DNA of 45,451 nt from an uncultured Clostridia bacterium (GCA_944376845.1 CALWDZ010000009.1:1-45451), one strand, 5' to 3'; positions 35,461 to 45,321 are shown, numbered from the stretch's first letter. Program-made: numbers and translations. The notes: generated by a model not told the origin, from the sequence alone.

Positions 35461-35991
35461 ATGAAAATAGAAATTGTTGAAAGAAATTATGATGTAGGAG
35501 TTAGACTAAGAACTCTTTTTGAAAAAAAGATTGAAAAACTAAATAGATATTTTCAAGACACAGCCATTGCCAGAGTTGTTTGTGCAAGTGAGGGTAAAAG
35601 GTTTAAACTTGAACTTACAATTATAAACAAGGGCAATATCTATAGAAGTGAAACATATGGCGAAAATATGTATGAAAATATTGACATTGTTTTGCCAAAA
35701 ATTGAAAGACAAATACTAAAATATTACCAGAAAAATCGTGACAAACTTAAAAAGGGAGCACTTGATGTGCCTACATTTGAGTTTGTTAAAGAAGCACCAA
35801 AACCACAAGAAAAAACAATTTACAAACACAAAACCTTTGATCTTGACCCAATTACAGTTGAAGATGCAAAAGAATATCTTGAAAATCTTGAACATGATTT
35901 TTATGTATTTTTGAATGCAGAAACTGGAAAAATCAACATACTTTACAATAGAAAAGATGGAGATTTAGGCTTGATTGAATGTAGGTATTAG
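35461..35991 (+). CDS. hpf: Ribosome hibernation-promoting factor, long form
   Basis: The 176-aa product has the N-terminal HPF/RaiA domain (residues 1-100, VRLRTLFEKKIEKLNRYF) and the C-terminal dimerisation domain (HKTFDLDPITVEDAKEYLE, ending in INILYNRKDGDLGLIE). Long HPF joins 70S ribosomes into inactive 100S dimers in stationary phase. The ATG at 35461 with GGAGG is chosen over an upstream codon that overlaps the promoter. Confidence 0.95.
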   Translation: MKIEIVERNYDVGVRLRTLFEKKIEKLNRYFQDTAIARVVCASEGKRFKLELTIINKGNIYRSETYGENMYENIDIVLPKIERQILKYYQKNRDKLKKGALDVPTFEFVKEAPKPQEKTIYKHKTFDLDPITVEDAKEYLENLEHDFYVFLNAETGKINILYNRKDGDLGLIECRY

Positions 35992-36020
35992 GATATTAGT
36001 TTAAAATAATTTATTTTGTA

Positions 36021-36047
36021 AATACTCTCACTAGGAGAGTATTTTTT
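36021..36047 (+). terminator. hpf terminator whose stem contains the next gene's ribosome binding site
   Basis: A 9-bp stem (left arm 36021-36029 ATACTCTC-type, right arm 36035-36043) is followed by TTTTTT ending at 36047, directly before the ATG at 36048. AGGAG at 36033-36037, the only ribosome binding site for that gene, lies in the loop and right arm. Confidence 0.75.
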
Positions 36048-36545
36048 ATGAAACAAGTTTATAAATCACTTTTAATTTTTTTTATTTCAACAATATTAGT
36101 TTTTGGTGGTTGTAAAGAAGGCAATGCAATAAGTGTAGCATTTCAAGATATATCACAGGTTGGTTCTACTGTTTCTCAAGTAAAAGTAATATACCAGGAA
36201 GAAAAAGATTACAAAGGGAAACTTACAGATATTTTAATAAAGATAAGTGAAGATGAAACAAATTTAACTTTCACAATTGAAAGTGGTGAAACATACAATT
36301 TTAATTTAATTATTGCTGATACCTACTATAGTATTACTAAACTCATTTCTGATTTAAAACTAGAAAATGCAAACTTTACTAGTTACGAAGATGCGGTTTC
36401 AAAAACTTTTATAATTTCATCAAACAAAGATTGCACACTTACTTTCGTTGCAGTGGTGGCGGAAACAAGTGCTGGAGAAAATCTTGTGGATTCTTTTGAA
36501 GTTTCAAAACCTTTTCCTGTTGATGTAAAACAAAAAGTTGATTAA
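36048..36545 (+). CDS. Putative lipoprotein of unknown function
   Basis: The 165-aa product has a basic N-terminus, a hydrophobic stretch and FGGC at residues ~19-22, a loose lipobox, so it may be lipid-anchored outside the cell. The remainder is beta-rich and Thr/Ser-rich with no family I recognise. Its ribosome binding site is inside the hpf terminator hairpin, so read-through from hpf probably controls its expression. Confidence 0.55.
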   Translation: MKQVYKSLLIFFISTILVFGGCKEGNAISVAFQDISQVGSTVSQVKVIYQEEKDYKGKLTDILIKISEDETNLTFTIESGETYNFNLIIADTYYSITKLISDLKLENANFTSYEDAVSKTFIISSNKDCTLTFVAVVAETSAGENLVDSFEVSKPFPVDVKQKVD

Positions 36546-36550
36546 AATGT

Positions 36551-36579
36551 TTGAAAAAAAATTTATAATATTGTAATAT
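36551..36579 (+). promoter_or_regulatory. Leaderless-type promoter of the ABC ATPase gene
   Basis: TTGAAA, a 17-nt spacer and TAATAT, ending exactly 6 nt before the ATG at 36586. The predicted +1 is the A of the start codon and no ribosome binding site exists. Confidence 0.75.
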
Positions 36580-36585
36580 AAATAT

Positions 36586-37230
36586 ATGATTGATATAAAG
36601 AATTTGTATTTAAAGTATATACGTGAATATTATGCACTTTTTGATGTAAACTTGCACATAAATAAAGGTGAAAGTATTGCACTTGTTGGTGATGAGGGTA
36701 GTGGCAAAACCACACTTCTTCGCGTGCTTGCAAAACTTGAAAAATATGATAAGGGCGAAATTTATATACGTGAAATAAACTTAAACAAAGTTGATTTCAA
36801 AACAGATATTTCGCTTGGCTACATATCTTCTTCTCCAGTATTTTTTGAAAATAAGACAGTATACGAAAATTTAAAATATGTATTAAAAGCAAGGAAAGTA
36901 AAACCAAAAGATATAGAGCAAAAAGTCAACTCTGCAATTATAGAGTTTTCTCTTGAAACTATGCGTAACAAAAAAGCCAAGGAACTTTCACTTTATGAAA
37001 AATACATTGTAAGTGTAGCAAGGCTATCTTTACGTTCACTTGATATTGTACTTATCGATGATATATTTGAAAAACTTGATGCTGAACAAAATAACGCAAT
37101 TGTATCGCTAATAAAGAAATTGTTTATCGATGCCAAAATTACTACACTTATTGCAACAAGTGATGAAAACCTTTTAAAAGGTGTTTGTAAACGGTTTATA
37201 CATTTTGAAAATGGCTCTGTTATAAAATAA
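36586..37230 (+). CDS. Degenerate ABC-type ATPase
   Basis: The 214-aa product has an intact Walker A (GDEGSGKT, residues 35-42) but changes at nearly every other catalytic position. The Q-loop Gln is replaced (GYISSSPVFF), the signature LSGGQ is LSLYEK, Walker B reads VLIDDIF with Asp for the catalytic Glu, and the H-loop His is Ser (IATSDE). It probably binds ATP but hydrolyses it poorly. No permease gene is nearby. It may be a regulatory or structural ABC protein rather than a transporter motor. Confidence 0.8.
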   Translation: MIDIKNLYLKYIREYYALFDVNLHINKGESIALVGDEGSGKTTLLRVLAKLEKYDKGEIYIREINLNKVDFKTDISLGYISSSPVFFENKTVYENLKYVLKARKVKPKDIEQKVNSAIIEFSLETMRNKKAKELSLYEKYIVSVARLSLRSLDIVLIDDIFEKLDAEQNNAIVSLIKKLFIDAKITTLIATSDENLLKGVCKRFIHFENGSVIK

Positions 37231-37264
37231 AATGTCAAGATTATGTTCCTGACATTTTATTTTA
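37223..37264. terminator. Perfect 15-bp bidirectional terminator
   Basis: 37223-37237 and 37250-37264 are exact inverted copies (TAAAATAAAATGTCA / TGACATTTTATTTTA) with a 12-nt loop. They lie between the convergent ABC ATPase and toxin genes and give U-runs on both strands. Confidence 0.85.
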
Positions 37265-37277
37265 TAACTTTCAATAT

Positions 37278-37703
37278 TTAGTATGACAGTTCAGGTTCGG
37301 GCTTTTTTAATTTACTTTTTTCAAAAAATGATTTAAGAAATTTCTTTATATCACTAGGTTGTTTAAGTCCTAGTTGTTTTTTTATAGCGTCAGGAATTAA
37401 AAACATCAGGTTCTGTTTCACTTTGGAATGTTGTTTTTTAATATAGGCAATTACATCATTACTAAGTTTATATCTATCACTGCAGATATTGATATTTTTT
37501 AATCTTGCAACCATAACTGCATAGTTTAAGATAGACTCTGCAGTTCCTGGTGCAATAACTCCATTTGAATGTTTTGGCAGTGGCTGTGCAAAGCCTGTTT
37601 TTTCATCCACATAAATTTGGTGACTGCCGTTATTGTTTTTTTGAGGTTTAAAACCACAAACAAGAAGGGCACGTTCAACATCTTTATATTTGTAAGTTGC
37701 CAT
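37278..37703 (-). CDS. hicA: HicA-type toxin with long C-terminal extension
   Basis: Residues 1-70 match the HicA mRNA-interferase fold: a helix (VERALLVCGF), GSHQIY with the catalytic His at 28, PLPKHSNG and GTAESILNYA. HicA cleaves mRNA when free of HicB. Residues 71-141 are an extra helical, Lys-rich region not found in the usual 60-80-aa toxins. Its start overlaps the antitoxin stop by one base (TAATG), so the pair is coupled. Confidence 0.8.
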   Translation of the reverse strand: MATYKYKDVERALLVCGFKPQKNNNGSHQIYVDEKTGFAQPLPKHSNGVIAPGTAESILNYAVMVARLKNINICSDRYKLSNDVIAYIKKQHSKVKQNLMFLIPDAIKKQLGLKQPSDIKKFLKSFFEKSKLKKPEPELSY

Positions 37704-37954
37704 TATTTTTCCACCTCCACAAGTTCAACAATTTTACCTTTAAAATTTAGTTTTGTTTGCTCAAGTGAAGTTGGCTTGGTGTTTTTAACATAGTCAAATT
37801 CAAGCATAGAAGTAAGAACATCTTTTGCCATAAACCTTGCATCATCCATACCTTCGCCAAAGGTTACCACACCCATAAGGTCAGGAAAAGTGACATTGAT
37901 AAATTTTGGATTTTCTTTATCTTTTTCAAACACTGCGGGGAAACTATATTTCAT
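37703..37954 (-). CDS. hicB: HicB-type antitoxin
   Basis: The 83-aa product has the HicB fold (YSFPAVFEKDKENPKFINVT, then FPDLMGVVTFGEGMDDA). It should bind and block the toxin encoded directly after it. A recognisable DNA-binding helix-turn-helix or ribbon-helix-helix is not present at the C-terminus. The start at 37954 is set by AAGGAG 6 nt ahead; an in-frame codon 36 nt upstream lacks this. Confidence 0.8.
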   Translation of the reverse strand: MKYSFPAVFEKDKENPKFINVTFPDLMGVVTFGEGMDDARFMAKDVLTSMLEFDYVKNTKPTSLEQTKLNFKGKIVELVEVEK

Positions 37955-37971
37955 GTTAACTCCTTTGTTAA

Positions 37972-38000
37972 ATTTTAACTCATTAAACAACTTTTGTCAA
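37972..38000 (-). promoter_or_regulatory. Promoter of hicBA
   Basis: On the minus strand a perfect TTGACA, a 17-nt spacer and TAAAAT precede the AAGGAG site. Confidence 0.8.
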
Positions 38001-38050
38001 TAATTGCCAATGGGGTTAATTCTTAGACATTTTTATTATTTGTTCGCTCT

Positions 38051-38078
38051 TTGCATAAGTCTATTTATTGTTTACAAT
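38051..38078 (+). promoter_or_regulatory. Promoter of the 90-aa unknown gene
   Basis: TTGCAT, a 16-nt spacer and TACAAT. TTTTGGAG follows ahead of the ATG at 38095. Confidence 0.7.
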
Positions 38079-38094
38079 GCTTTTGGAGTAAAAA

Positions 38095-38367
38095 ATGGAG
38101 CAAAATTTCGAAATGCTATGTGATAAATTCCTAGAGCATGTTAAAAAATATTCAAATAAAGAAGAACAGCAACTAAAGTTAGAGCATAATGCATATAAAA
38201 GTGGCATAATCTCTAAACAAAACTTTGACAAACTTAAATCTGTTAGGGAAGATAAAATTTGTACATTAAATATTTTAGGTTATTACTTTAAAAAATTATC
38301 GCTAAAAACAGATGATTGTAATAAATATATAGACCTATTAAAAAGTGTTATAAATTGTATTTCATAA
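38095..38367 (+). CDS. Small unknown helical protein
   Basis: The 90-aa product is charged and fully helical by composition, with no signal peptide. I do not recognise it. A good promoter and GGAG ribosome binding site support it. It is divergent from hicBA, so the two promoters share one intergenic region, but any functional tie is speculative. Confidence 0.6.
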   Translation: MEQNFEMLCDKFLEHVKKYSNKEEQQLKLEHNAYKSGIISKQNFDKLKSVREDKICTLNILGYYFKKLSLKTDDCNKYIDLLKSVINCIS

Positions 38368-38395
38368 AATTAGCATTTTAGTTAAAAATACATAT

Positions 38396-39187
38396 ATGAA
38401 AATTTTTGATGAAATAGATGTAGACTTTAAATCATTAGGTTTTAAAGAAACCAAAGTCCAGGATGTTATACTTGGCAGTTTAGATGTAAATGAAGATACA
38501 GAAAATTTCAAAAGTGGCAAATATAGAATTGTTTCTTGTCACAATCTATATCTTCATCGCTCATATAGAGAACAGGTGACAAAAAACATTAAAAACATTT
38601 TACGAGAATTTTTACGTTTGCACAAAATTAAAAAAGGTGACACAGTACTTGTTTGTGGACTTGGCAATGAAGATATAGTGGCGGATAGCCTTGGCGTTTT
38701 GACTTGTAAAAAGATACTAGCAACAAACAATTTAACTTTTCAAGCCAAAAAGCATAATGTGTGTACAATTTGTCCAAATGTTCAGGCAGTTACAGGCATA
38801 AAGACTTTTGATATAGTAAATGGTATTGCAAAATCAATAGGTGCTAATTTAATTATTTTAATAGATAGTTTACTTACCGAGAACATAAAAAGACTAGGGC
38901 ATAGTTTTCAACTTTCAAGTGTCGGTATGATACCTGGTGGAGCAATGGGAAACGTGGATATGATATCTCAGCAAACCATAGGGATACCATGTATAAGCAT
39001 AGGTGTGCCAATGATGTTAGATTTAAAAGGCGTGGCATCTAACATTAAAAAAAGTATAGTTGTTGCACCAAAAGATATAAAATATCTAGTAAAAAGTTGT
39101 TCAACCATTTTAAGTGATGCAATAAATTCTGTGGTGTGTGCATCGCTTACCAAAGCACAATTTTCGGAAACAAAAACTCCATTTTAG
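38396..39187 (+). CDS. gpr: GPR germination protease
   Basis: The 263-aa product matches the spore protease GPR family, with VLVCGLGNEDIVADSLG, QAVTGIKTFDIVNGI, LIILIDSLL, SVGMIPGGAMGN and IPCISIGVPMMLDL. GPR degrades small acid-soluble spore proteins during germination. It is shorter than the Bacillus protein (about 370 aa), mainly at the N-terminus and in surface loops. No ribosome binding site and no clear promoter are seen. Its presence points to a spore-forming ancestry. Confidence 0.88.
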   Translation: MKIFDEIDVDFKSLGFKETKVQDVILGSLDVNEDTENFKSGKYRIVSCHNLYLHRSYREQVTKNIKNILREFLRLHKIKKGDTVLVCGLGNEDIVADSLGVLTCKKILATNNLTFQAKKHNVCTICPNVQAVTGIKTFDIVNGIAKSIGANLIILIDSLLTENIKRLGHSFQLSSVGMIPGGAMGNVDMISQQTIGIPCISIGVPMMLDLKGVASNIKKSIVVAPKDIKYLVKSCSTILSDAINSVVCASLTKAQFSETKTPF

Positions 39188-39201
39188 CATACCTTACTTA
39201 T

Positions 39202-39927
39202 ATGATTGGTTTTATTGATAGTGGAGTGGGTGGTTTAAATTTGATGAGCGAGTGTCAAAAACTTTTTTGTGAAGATTTTGTTTTTTTATGTGACAATAAA
39301 AATGCACCATATGGAAACAAAAACCACGCCAAACTCTATCATATAACAAAGTCAAATATAGACTATCTAATTAAGCATTATAATATTTCATCTTGCGTAC
39401 TTGCTTGCAATACTCTTAGTTATACAATTGGTGAAAAATTAAAGTCACAATATGACATACCAATCATTCTTACAAAAATACCAGAAAGTAAAATACAAAA
39501 TTTGGATGATAGTATTTTATTTTTCGGCACTAAAAATACAATAAAAAAAATTGAAGAAAAATATAAAAATAAAAATATAAAAACACTTTATATAAAAAAT
39601 TTACCTAAAAAAATAGATAATAATTTAAACAATTTAAATAATTTAGAAAATATATTAAAAAATCATTTATTAAATAAAAAATATTCAAATATAAAAACAA
39701 TTATTTTATGTTGCACTCATTTTAAAAGTATTCAAAATATTATACAAAAAATTTTACCAGATGTATATTTGGTTGATTATTTAAAAGACATTGCAAATGA
39801 GATAAAGCAAATAACGTCATATAAATCATCGTCAACATATCATATAGTATTAACTGATTACAACTATCCGAAATATGTTGAACTTAAAGCATATTATCGT
39901 AAATTAATATTTGACAAACAACAATAA
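39202..39927 (+). CDS. murI: Glutamate racemase
   Basis: The 241-aa product has the racemase motifs: IGFIDSGVGG at the N-terminus, LACNT (catalytic Cys 69) and CCTHF (catalytic Cys 171). It makes D-glutamate for peptidoglycan. The central part (residues ~110-165) is Lys/Asn-rich and AT-rich in DNA. The start at 39202 gives the standard family N-terminus. A weak TACCTT lies 6 nt before it and no ribosome binding site is present. Confidence 0.9.
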   Translation: MIGFIDSGVGGLNLMSECQKLFCEDFVFLCDNKNAPYGNKNHAKLYHITKSNIDYLIKHYNISSCVLACNTLSYTIGEKLKSQYDIPIILTKIPESKIQNLDDSILFFGTKNTIKKIEEKYKNKNIKTLYIKNLPKKIDNNLNNLNNLENILKNHLLNKKYSNIKTIILCCTHFKSIQNIIQKILPDVYLVDYLKDIANEIKQITSYKSSSTYHIVLTDYNYPKYVELKAYYRKLIFDKQQ

Positions 39928-39939
39928 TTTTATTATATT
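39911..39939 (+). promoter_or_regulatory. Leaderless-type promoter of the radical SAM gene
   Basis: A perfect TTGACA, a 17-nt spacer and TATATT, ending exactly 6 nt before the ATG at 39946. The -35 box lies in the last codons of murI. Confidence 0.8.
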
Positions 39940-39945
39940 TTTTGT

Positions 39946-40797
39946 ATGATATGTACTCAGTGTCCAAGACAGTGTAATGTAGATAGAAGTTTTAGCAAAG
40001 GTTATTGCAATGAATATGAAAAAATTAAAATTGCAAAGTACTGTCTTTTTAATTTTGAAGAACCGTTAATTAGTGGAAAAAATGGCAGTGGTGCCATATT
40101 TTTTTGTGGTTGTTCATTAAAATGTGTTTTTTGTCAAAATTATGATATATCTTCTTTAGATAGAGGTAAGGAAATAAGCGTAGAAGAACTTGCTCAAATT
40201 TTTAAGTACCTTGAAAGCATTGGAGCAGAAAATATAAATTTAGTCAATCCCACTCATTATGCGATGCAGATAATTGAAGCACTAAAAATTTATAGACCTT
40301 CCATTCCGATTGTTTATAATACTCACGGCTACGAAAAAATTGAAACACTAAAACTTCTTGCACCATACATAGATGTGTACTTGCCAGATTTTAAATATTA
40401 TGACAACGCTTGTGTAAAAAAGTACTCTAATTGTTGTGACTATGTTGATGTAACAAAAAAAGCATTGAAATTTATGCGTGAGCAAAAAAAAGATATAATA
40501 AAAGATGGTAAAATACTTTCTGGTATGATTGTTCGTCACCTTATTATGCCACTTATGACTGACCAAAGCATTTTGATTTTGAGTTGGATAAAACAAAACT
40601 TACCAAACACCATGGTAAGTCTTATGGCACAATACATACCGTACGGCATAGCAAATGAGTTTAAAGAGATAAACAGAAGAATAACCAAAAGAGAATATCA
40701 AAAGGTAGTTGAAACGTACCTTGATTTAAATTTAACAGGTTATGTACAAGAGAGAGAAAGCGCTGACACTGTTTATATTCCTAAGTGGGATTATTAA
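39946..40797 (+). CDS. Radical SAM protein, PflA-related
   Basis: The 283-aa product has an N-terminal Cys pattern (CTQCPRQC), the radical SAM cluster C56xxxC60xxC63 (CSLKCVFC), NINLVNPTHYAMQII and YLPDFKYYD. It resembles the PflA-like group (COG1313) that is often annotated as pyruvate formate-lyase activating enzyme but has no proven substrate. No glycyl radical enzyme is nearby. Its stop lies 8 bp from the convergent SPOR-like gene. Confidence 0.88.
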   Translation: MICTQCPRQCNVDRSFSKGYCNEYEKIKIAKYCLFNFEEPLISGKNGSGAIFFCGCSLKCVFCQNYDISSLDRGKEISVEELAQIFKYLESIGAENINLVNPTHYAMQIIEALKIYRPSIPIVYNTHGYEKIETLKLLAPYIDVYLPDFKYYDNACVKKYSNCCDYVDVTKKALKFMREQKKDIIKDGKILSGMIVRHLIMPLMTDQSILILSWIKQNLPNTMVSLMAQYIPYGIANEFKEINRRITKREYQKVVETYLDLNLTGYVQERESADTVYIPKWDY

Positions 40798-40804
40798 ATA
40801 AATT

Positions 40805-41575
40805 TTATCCGTTAATCGATTTTGTTAATTCTTTATACTCATTCAAAATTTCAAAATATGCATATTTCACTACACTTGTATATGGTACTTCGGTAGAAGA
40901 ATATTCTGCAAGTTCATCCAAAATTACATCAATATTTTCAAGGCTTAGTTTGAGTTCCAAAATGTCTGATGTTAATTGACTGTTAAATAGTGCAGAAAAA
41001 TTTGCTTTTGTTCTTTTAAAGTCACTAGTTATATCACTCAAACTTACTTTTGCCTCTATTTCAGTTAAAAGTTCTGTGTCTATACTTACTGAAAGGTCAT
41101 ATAACTTTTTATATAAATTTTTAAAACATTGCACACTTTCCATAAGTGTTGTTTTTTCTTGACCAGTGCTAGTGGTAGATATTGCCAAAGCATCAAAAGT
41201 TAAAGGTATAATGGAACAAGTTGTACCATTCGTTTGTAAATTTTCTTGCACCTTTTTTGCATCGGCTTCGTTTTCATAACATGATGCAAATACATAAAAT
41301 TTATCTCCTTGCCAAATATATCCAGCACCACCTTGTCTTTTTGCCAAGGTGGCATTTTCTGCGGCGAGAGTTTGTGTGTCTGTTTGGTACAAACTTATTG
41401 CATATAAAGTAAAATTATTTTGTTTGACTTCGCCGTCTTTAATTGCACTAAGTCCACTTGTTGTAATAAGACTTGAAAAAAGTTCTGCAAAACTTATACA
41501 TAGCGCAATGCAAAACATTGTTAAAAGTATTGTGAGTATTTTCGTTGAAGAGCGTGGTTTAATTTTATTTGTCAT
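40805..41575 (-). CDS. Membrane-anchored SPOR-like protein
   Basis: The 256-aa product has a basic N-terminus and one membrane helix (residues ~12-35), then a SPOR-like region (~50-125: FTLYAISLYQTD, FYVFASCYENEADAKKVQEN) and a helical C-terminal half. SPOR domains bind denuded peptidoglycan at division or sporulation septa. The ribosome binding site AAGGAG lies 11 nt ahead of the ATG. The family call is pattern-based. Confidence 0.6.
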   Translation of the reverse strand: MTNKIKPRSSTKILTILLTMFCIALCISFAELFSSLITTSGLSAIKDGEVKQNNFTLYAISLYQTDTQTLAAENATLAKRQGGAGYIWQGDKFYVFASCYENEADAKKVQENLQTNGTTCSIIPLTFDALAISTTSTGQEKTTLMESVQCFKNLYKKLYDLSVSIDTELLTEIEAKVSLSDITSDFKRTKANFSALFNSQLTSDILELKLSLENIDVILDELAEYSSTEVPYTSVVKYAYFEILNEYKELTKSING

Positions 41576-41655
41576 ATAATATTGAACTCCTTTATATTAG
41601 GACTTATCATTTATGTGGTTACATTTTATTTTTATGTCAAAAAAAGACAACATAT

Positions 41656-41678
41656 GATTTATTTATTCATAAATAAAA
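41656..41678. promoter_or_regulatory. AT-rich inverted repeat upstream of groES
   Basis: TTTATTTA and TAAATAAA form an inverted repeat directly upstream of the -35 box. The usual heat-shock operator CIRCE (TTAGCACTC, 9 nt, GAGTGCTAA) is not present in 41576-41725, so this could be a substitute operator or only AT-rich DNA. Confidence 0.3.
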
Positions 41679-41707
41679 TTGCATCACAAAATTTGACAAA
41701 ATAAAAT
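41679..41707 (+). promoter_or_regulatory. Promoter of groES-groEL
   Basis: TTGCAT, a 17-nt spacer and TAAAAT, ahead of the AAGGAG site at 41714-41719. Confidence 0.7.
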
Positions 41708-41725
41708 AATTATAAGGAGATGAAA

Positions 41726-43607
<1,882 letters not shown>

Positions 43608-43629
43608 TACATTTTTGATTTTATTATGC

Positions 43630-43746
43630 TGTCATTCTGAGCAAAGCGAAGAATCCCAAAGATGTCTCGCTTCGTTCGACATGACACTATTGTTGTGTGC
43701 AGTTTTTACCCAGTGTCATTCTGAAAAGTAAAGCGACGAACAATCT
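43630..43746. repeat. Interspersed REP-like elements between groEL and engB
   Basis: Two copies of the element are present: GTCATTCTGAGCAAAGCGAA (from 43631), followed by an inverted GTTCGACATGACAC half, and GTCATTCTGAAAAGTAAAGC (from 43715). They fill most of the 200-bp gap. Confidence 0.75.
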
Positions 43747-43770
43747 AGAAATTTAAATTGCAAAATTAGT

Positions 43771-43800
43771 TTGGAAACTTTTTCAAATTTATGGTACTAT
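43771..43800 (+). promoter_or_regulatory. Leaderless-type promoter of engB
   Basis: TTGGAA, an 18-nt spacer and TACTAT with an extended TG (43792-43793), ending exactly 6 nt before the ATG at 43807. There is no ribosome binding site. Confidence 0.65.
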
Positions 43801-43806
43801 TTTAAT

Positions 43807-44385
43807 ATGAAGATTTCATCAGCAAAATTTGTAACTAGCGTTGCAAAAGTTAGCAATATACCTAACGACTATAAAGAATTTGCATTTGTGGGCAGAAGCA
43901 ATGTTGGCAAAAGTAGTTTAATAAACTCACTTTTGTCACAAAAACTTGCTCGCACTTCAACCACGCCGGGGAGAACACGACTTATCAATTTTTTCCTTAT
44001 AAATAATGCGTTTTATTTTGTCGACCTCCCTGGTTATGGCTTTCATAGCGCTGGAAAGCAAAATGAAAATTTGTGGGCAACACTTATTGAAAACTATTTA
44101 AAATATTCAAAAGCACTAGAACGTGTCTTTATGCTTGTCGATATTCGTCACGCACCAACAAGCCAAGATAAACAAATGTTATATTATCTCACTTATAGTG
44201 GCATTCCTTTTACAATAATTGCTACAAAAGCGGACAAAGTAGCAAAATCAAAAGTTAAAAATTATATAAAAAAAATAGCCGATGAATTTTGTATTACATC
44301 GGCATCAATCTTACCATATTCCAGTATAGGTCAGCAGGGAAGGGAAGAAATATTAAATATTATTGAACAACATCTAAATTTATAA
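43807..44385 (+). CDS. engB: Ribosome-biogenesis GTPase EngB (YsxC)
   Basis: The 192-aa product has G1 GRSNVGKSS (residues 29-37), the TPGRTR switch, G3 DLPGYG (73-78) and G4 TKADK. EngB acts in 50S assembly. I chose the ATG at 43807 over an upstream TTG because it restores the family start and fits the promoter spacing. It overlaps the convergent metalloprotease by 6 bp. Confidence 0.95.
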   Translation: MKISSAKFVTSVAKVSNIPNDYKEFAFVGRSNVGKSSLINSLLSQKLARTSTTPGRTRLINFFLINNAFYFVDLPGYGFHSAGKQNENLWATLIENYLKYSKALERVFMLVDIRHAPTSQDKQMLYYLTYSGIPFTIIATKADKVAKSKVKNYIKKIADEFCITSASILPYSSIGQQGREEILNIIEQHLNL

Positions 44386-45195
44386 TGAATATTCATCGTC
44401 ATGTTTAGTTGTTATTTTTTTGTTTTTATCTAAGAAATCAGTATAATTTGCAAGTATTATCTGATCTGGGTGAGATGTGGTTGCAACTTCTTTCCCATCA
44501 TAGCAATATTGAATTTTTTCAATATCTTCTTCTGTAAAAGTTCTTTGCGTTAAAGGTCCTAGTTGGTAGTACATAATACTTCTGCTTCTATCTTCATCTT
44601 TATACAAATCTCTAAAGCCAAGTGTATGCATAAGTTCATGCTTAACAATTGTGGTCAAAACCGACTGGGTGTATTCTTCGTCCCAATATCCTTCTGCCCA
44701 ATAATTTTCAAGTTCAATGCCAATAGGATATTTTATCTCAGCAGTGTTTTCATCCCATGATATATAGGTTACTCCAGCAGGATCGCTATTTTCACTATAA
44801 ATTTCATCTATCATATTGAAAGAAATATATTTTAAATCGGAAGGCTTATCAAAATCATTATAATCATATATTGTGTAATTTATATTCTCGCTTATTTCAT
44901 CAAGTGCGTTTATGCCGTCAACAATATACTCTTTTGTTTGTTCATCCATTTCGCCAAGAACTACAGGAATAGGGTTTTCATCAATAGGAAGACGCAAGAT
45001 ATCTCCTCGGTCTGACTTTAAAAAATCATCTTCATATTTTAAGTATGGGGTATTGTCAACTGGATGAATCATGTCTTCTATCTTGTCTGCATTTGCAGTG
45101 ATTGCTATAGGCAATCCTATAACAAGTGAAGATGCTCCCACTGTTAAAGATAAATTTAATAATAACCTTTTTGTACTTTTATACATAACTTTCAT
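44380..45195 (-). CDS. Secreted or membrane-anchored metzincin-type metalloprotease
   Basis: The 271-aa product has an N-terminal hydrophobic signal/anchor (residues ~10-33). HELMHTLGFRD (H186, E187, H190, D196) fits HExxHxxGxxD, and a following SIMYYQ carries the Met-turn (M208). These mark a matrixin/snapalysin-like zinc peptidase with Asp as third ligand. The region between the signal and the active site is acidic. A second ATG nine bases downstream is an alternative start. Substrate is unknown. Confidence 0.75.
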   Translation of the reverse strand: MKVMYKSTKRLLLNLSLTVGASSLVIGLPIAITANADKIEDMIHPVDNTPYLKYEDDFLKSDRGDILRLPIDENPIPVVLGEMDEQTKEYIVDGINALDEISENINYTIYDYNDFDKPSDLKYISFNMIDEIYSENSDPAGVTYISWDENTAEIKYPIGIELENYWAEGYWDEEYTQSVLTTIVKHELMHTLGFRDLYKDEDRSRSIMYYQLGPLTQRTFTEEDIEKIQYCYDGKEVATTSHPDQIILANYTDFLDKNKKITTKHDDEYSL

Positions 45196-45291
45196 CCCTC
45201 ATCCTTTGTTTGTTAAACATTTAAATTTTAAACCTAAATTTGTTAAATGTCAATATATAGAAAAAAAAATAAAAAAAGTATAAAAAAGTTA

Positions 45292-45321
45292 TTGACAATG
45301 AGGAGAGAGGTGTGTTAGTAT
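45292..45321 (+). promoter_or_regulatory. rRNA-operon-type promoter
   Basis: TTGACA, an 18-nt spacer and TAGTAT with an extended TG (45313-45314), preceded by an A-rich UP-element-like tract (45260-45290). The next DNA resembles a 16S leader. Confidence 0.8.

Noticed and set aside
38360..38398. Sporulation sigma-factor (sigma-G) promoter or leaderless promoter for gpr
   Set aside because: No pair of boxes with correct spacing could be matched; CATATAT overlaps the start codon and the vegetative-like TAAAAA lacks a good -35.
41576..41725. CIRCE heat-shock operator
   Set aside because: TTAGCACTC/GAGTGCTAA is not found anywhere upstream of groES.
43771..43806. TTG start extending EngB by 12 residues
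   Set aside because: The extension overlaps the promoter boxes and does not belong to the family; the ATG at 43807 gives the standard start.
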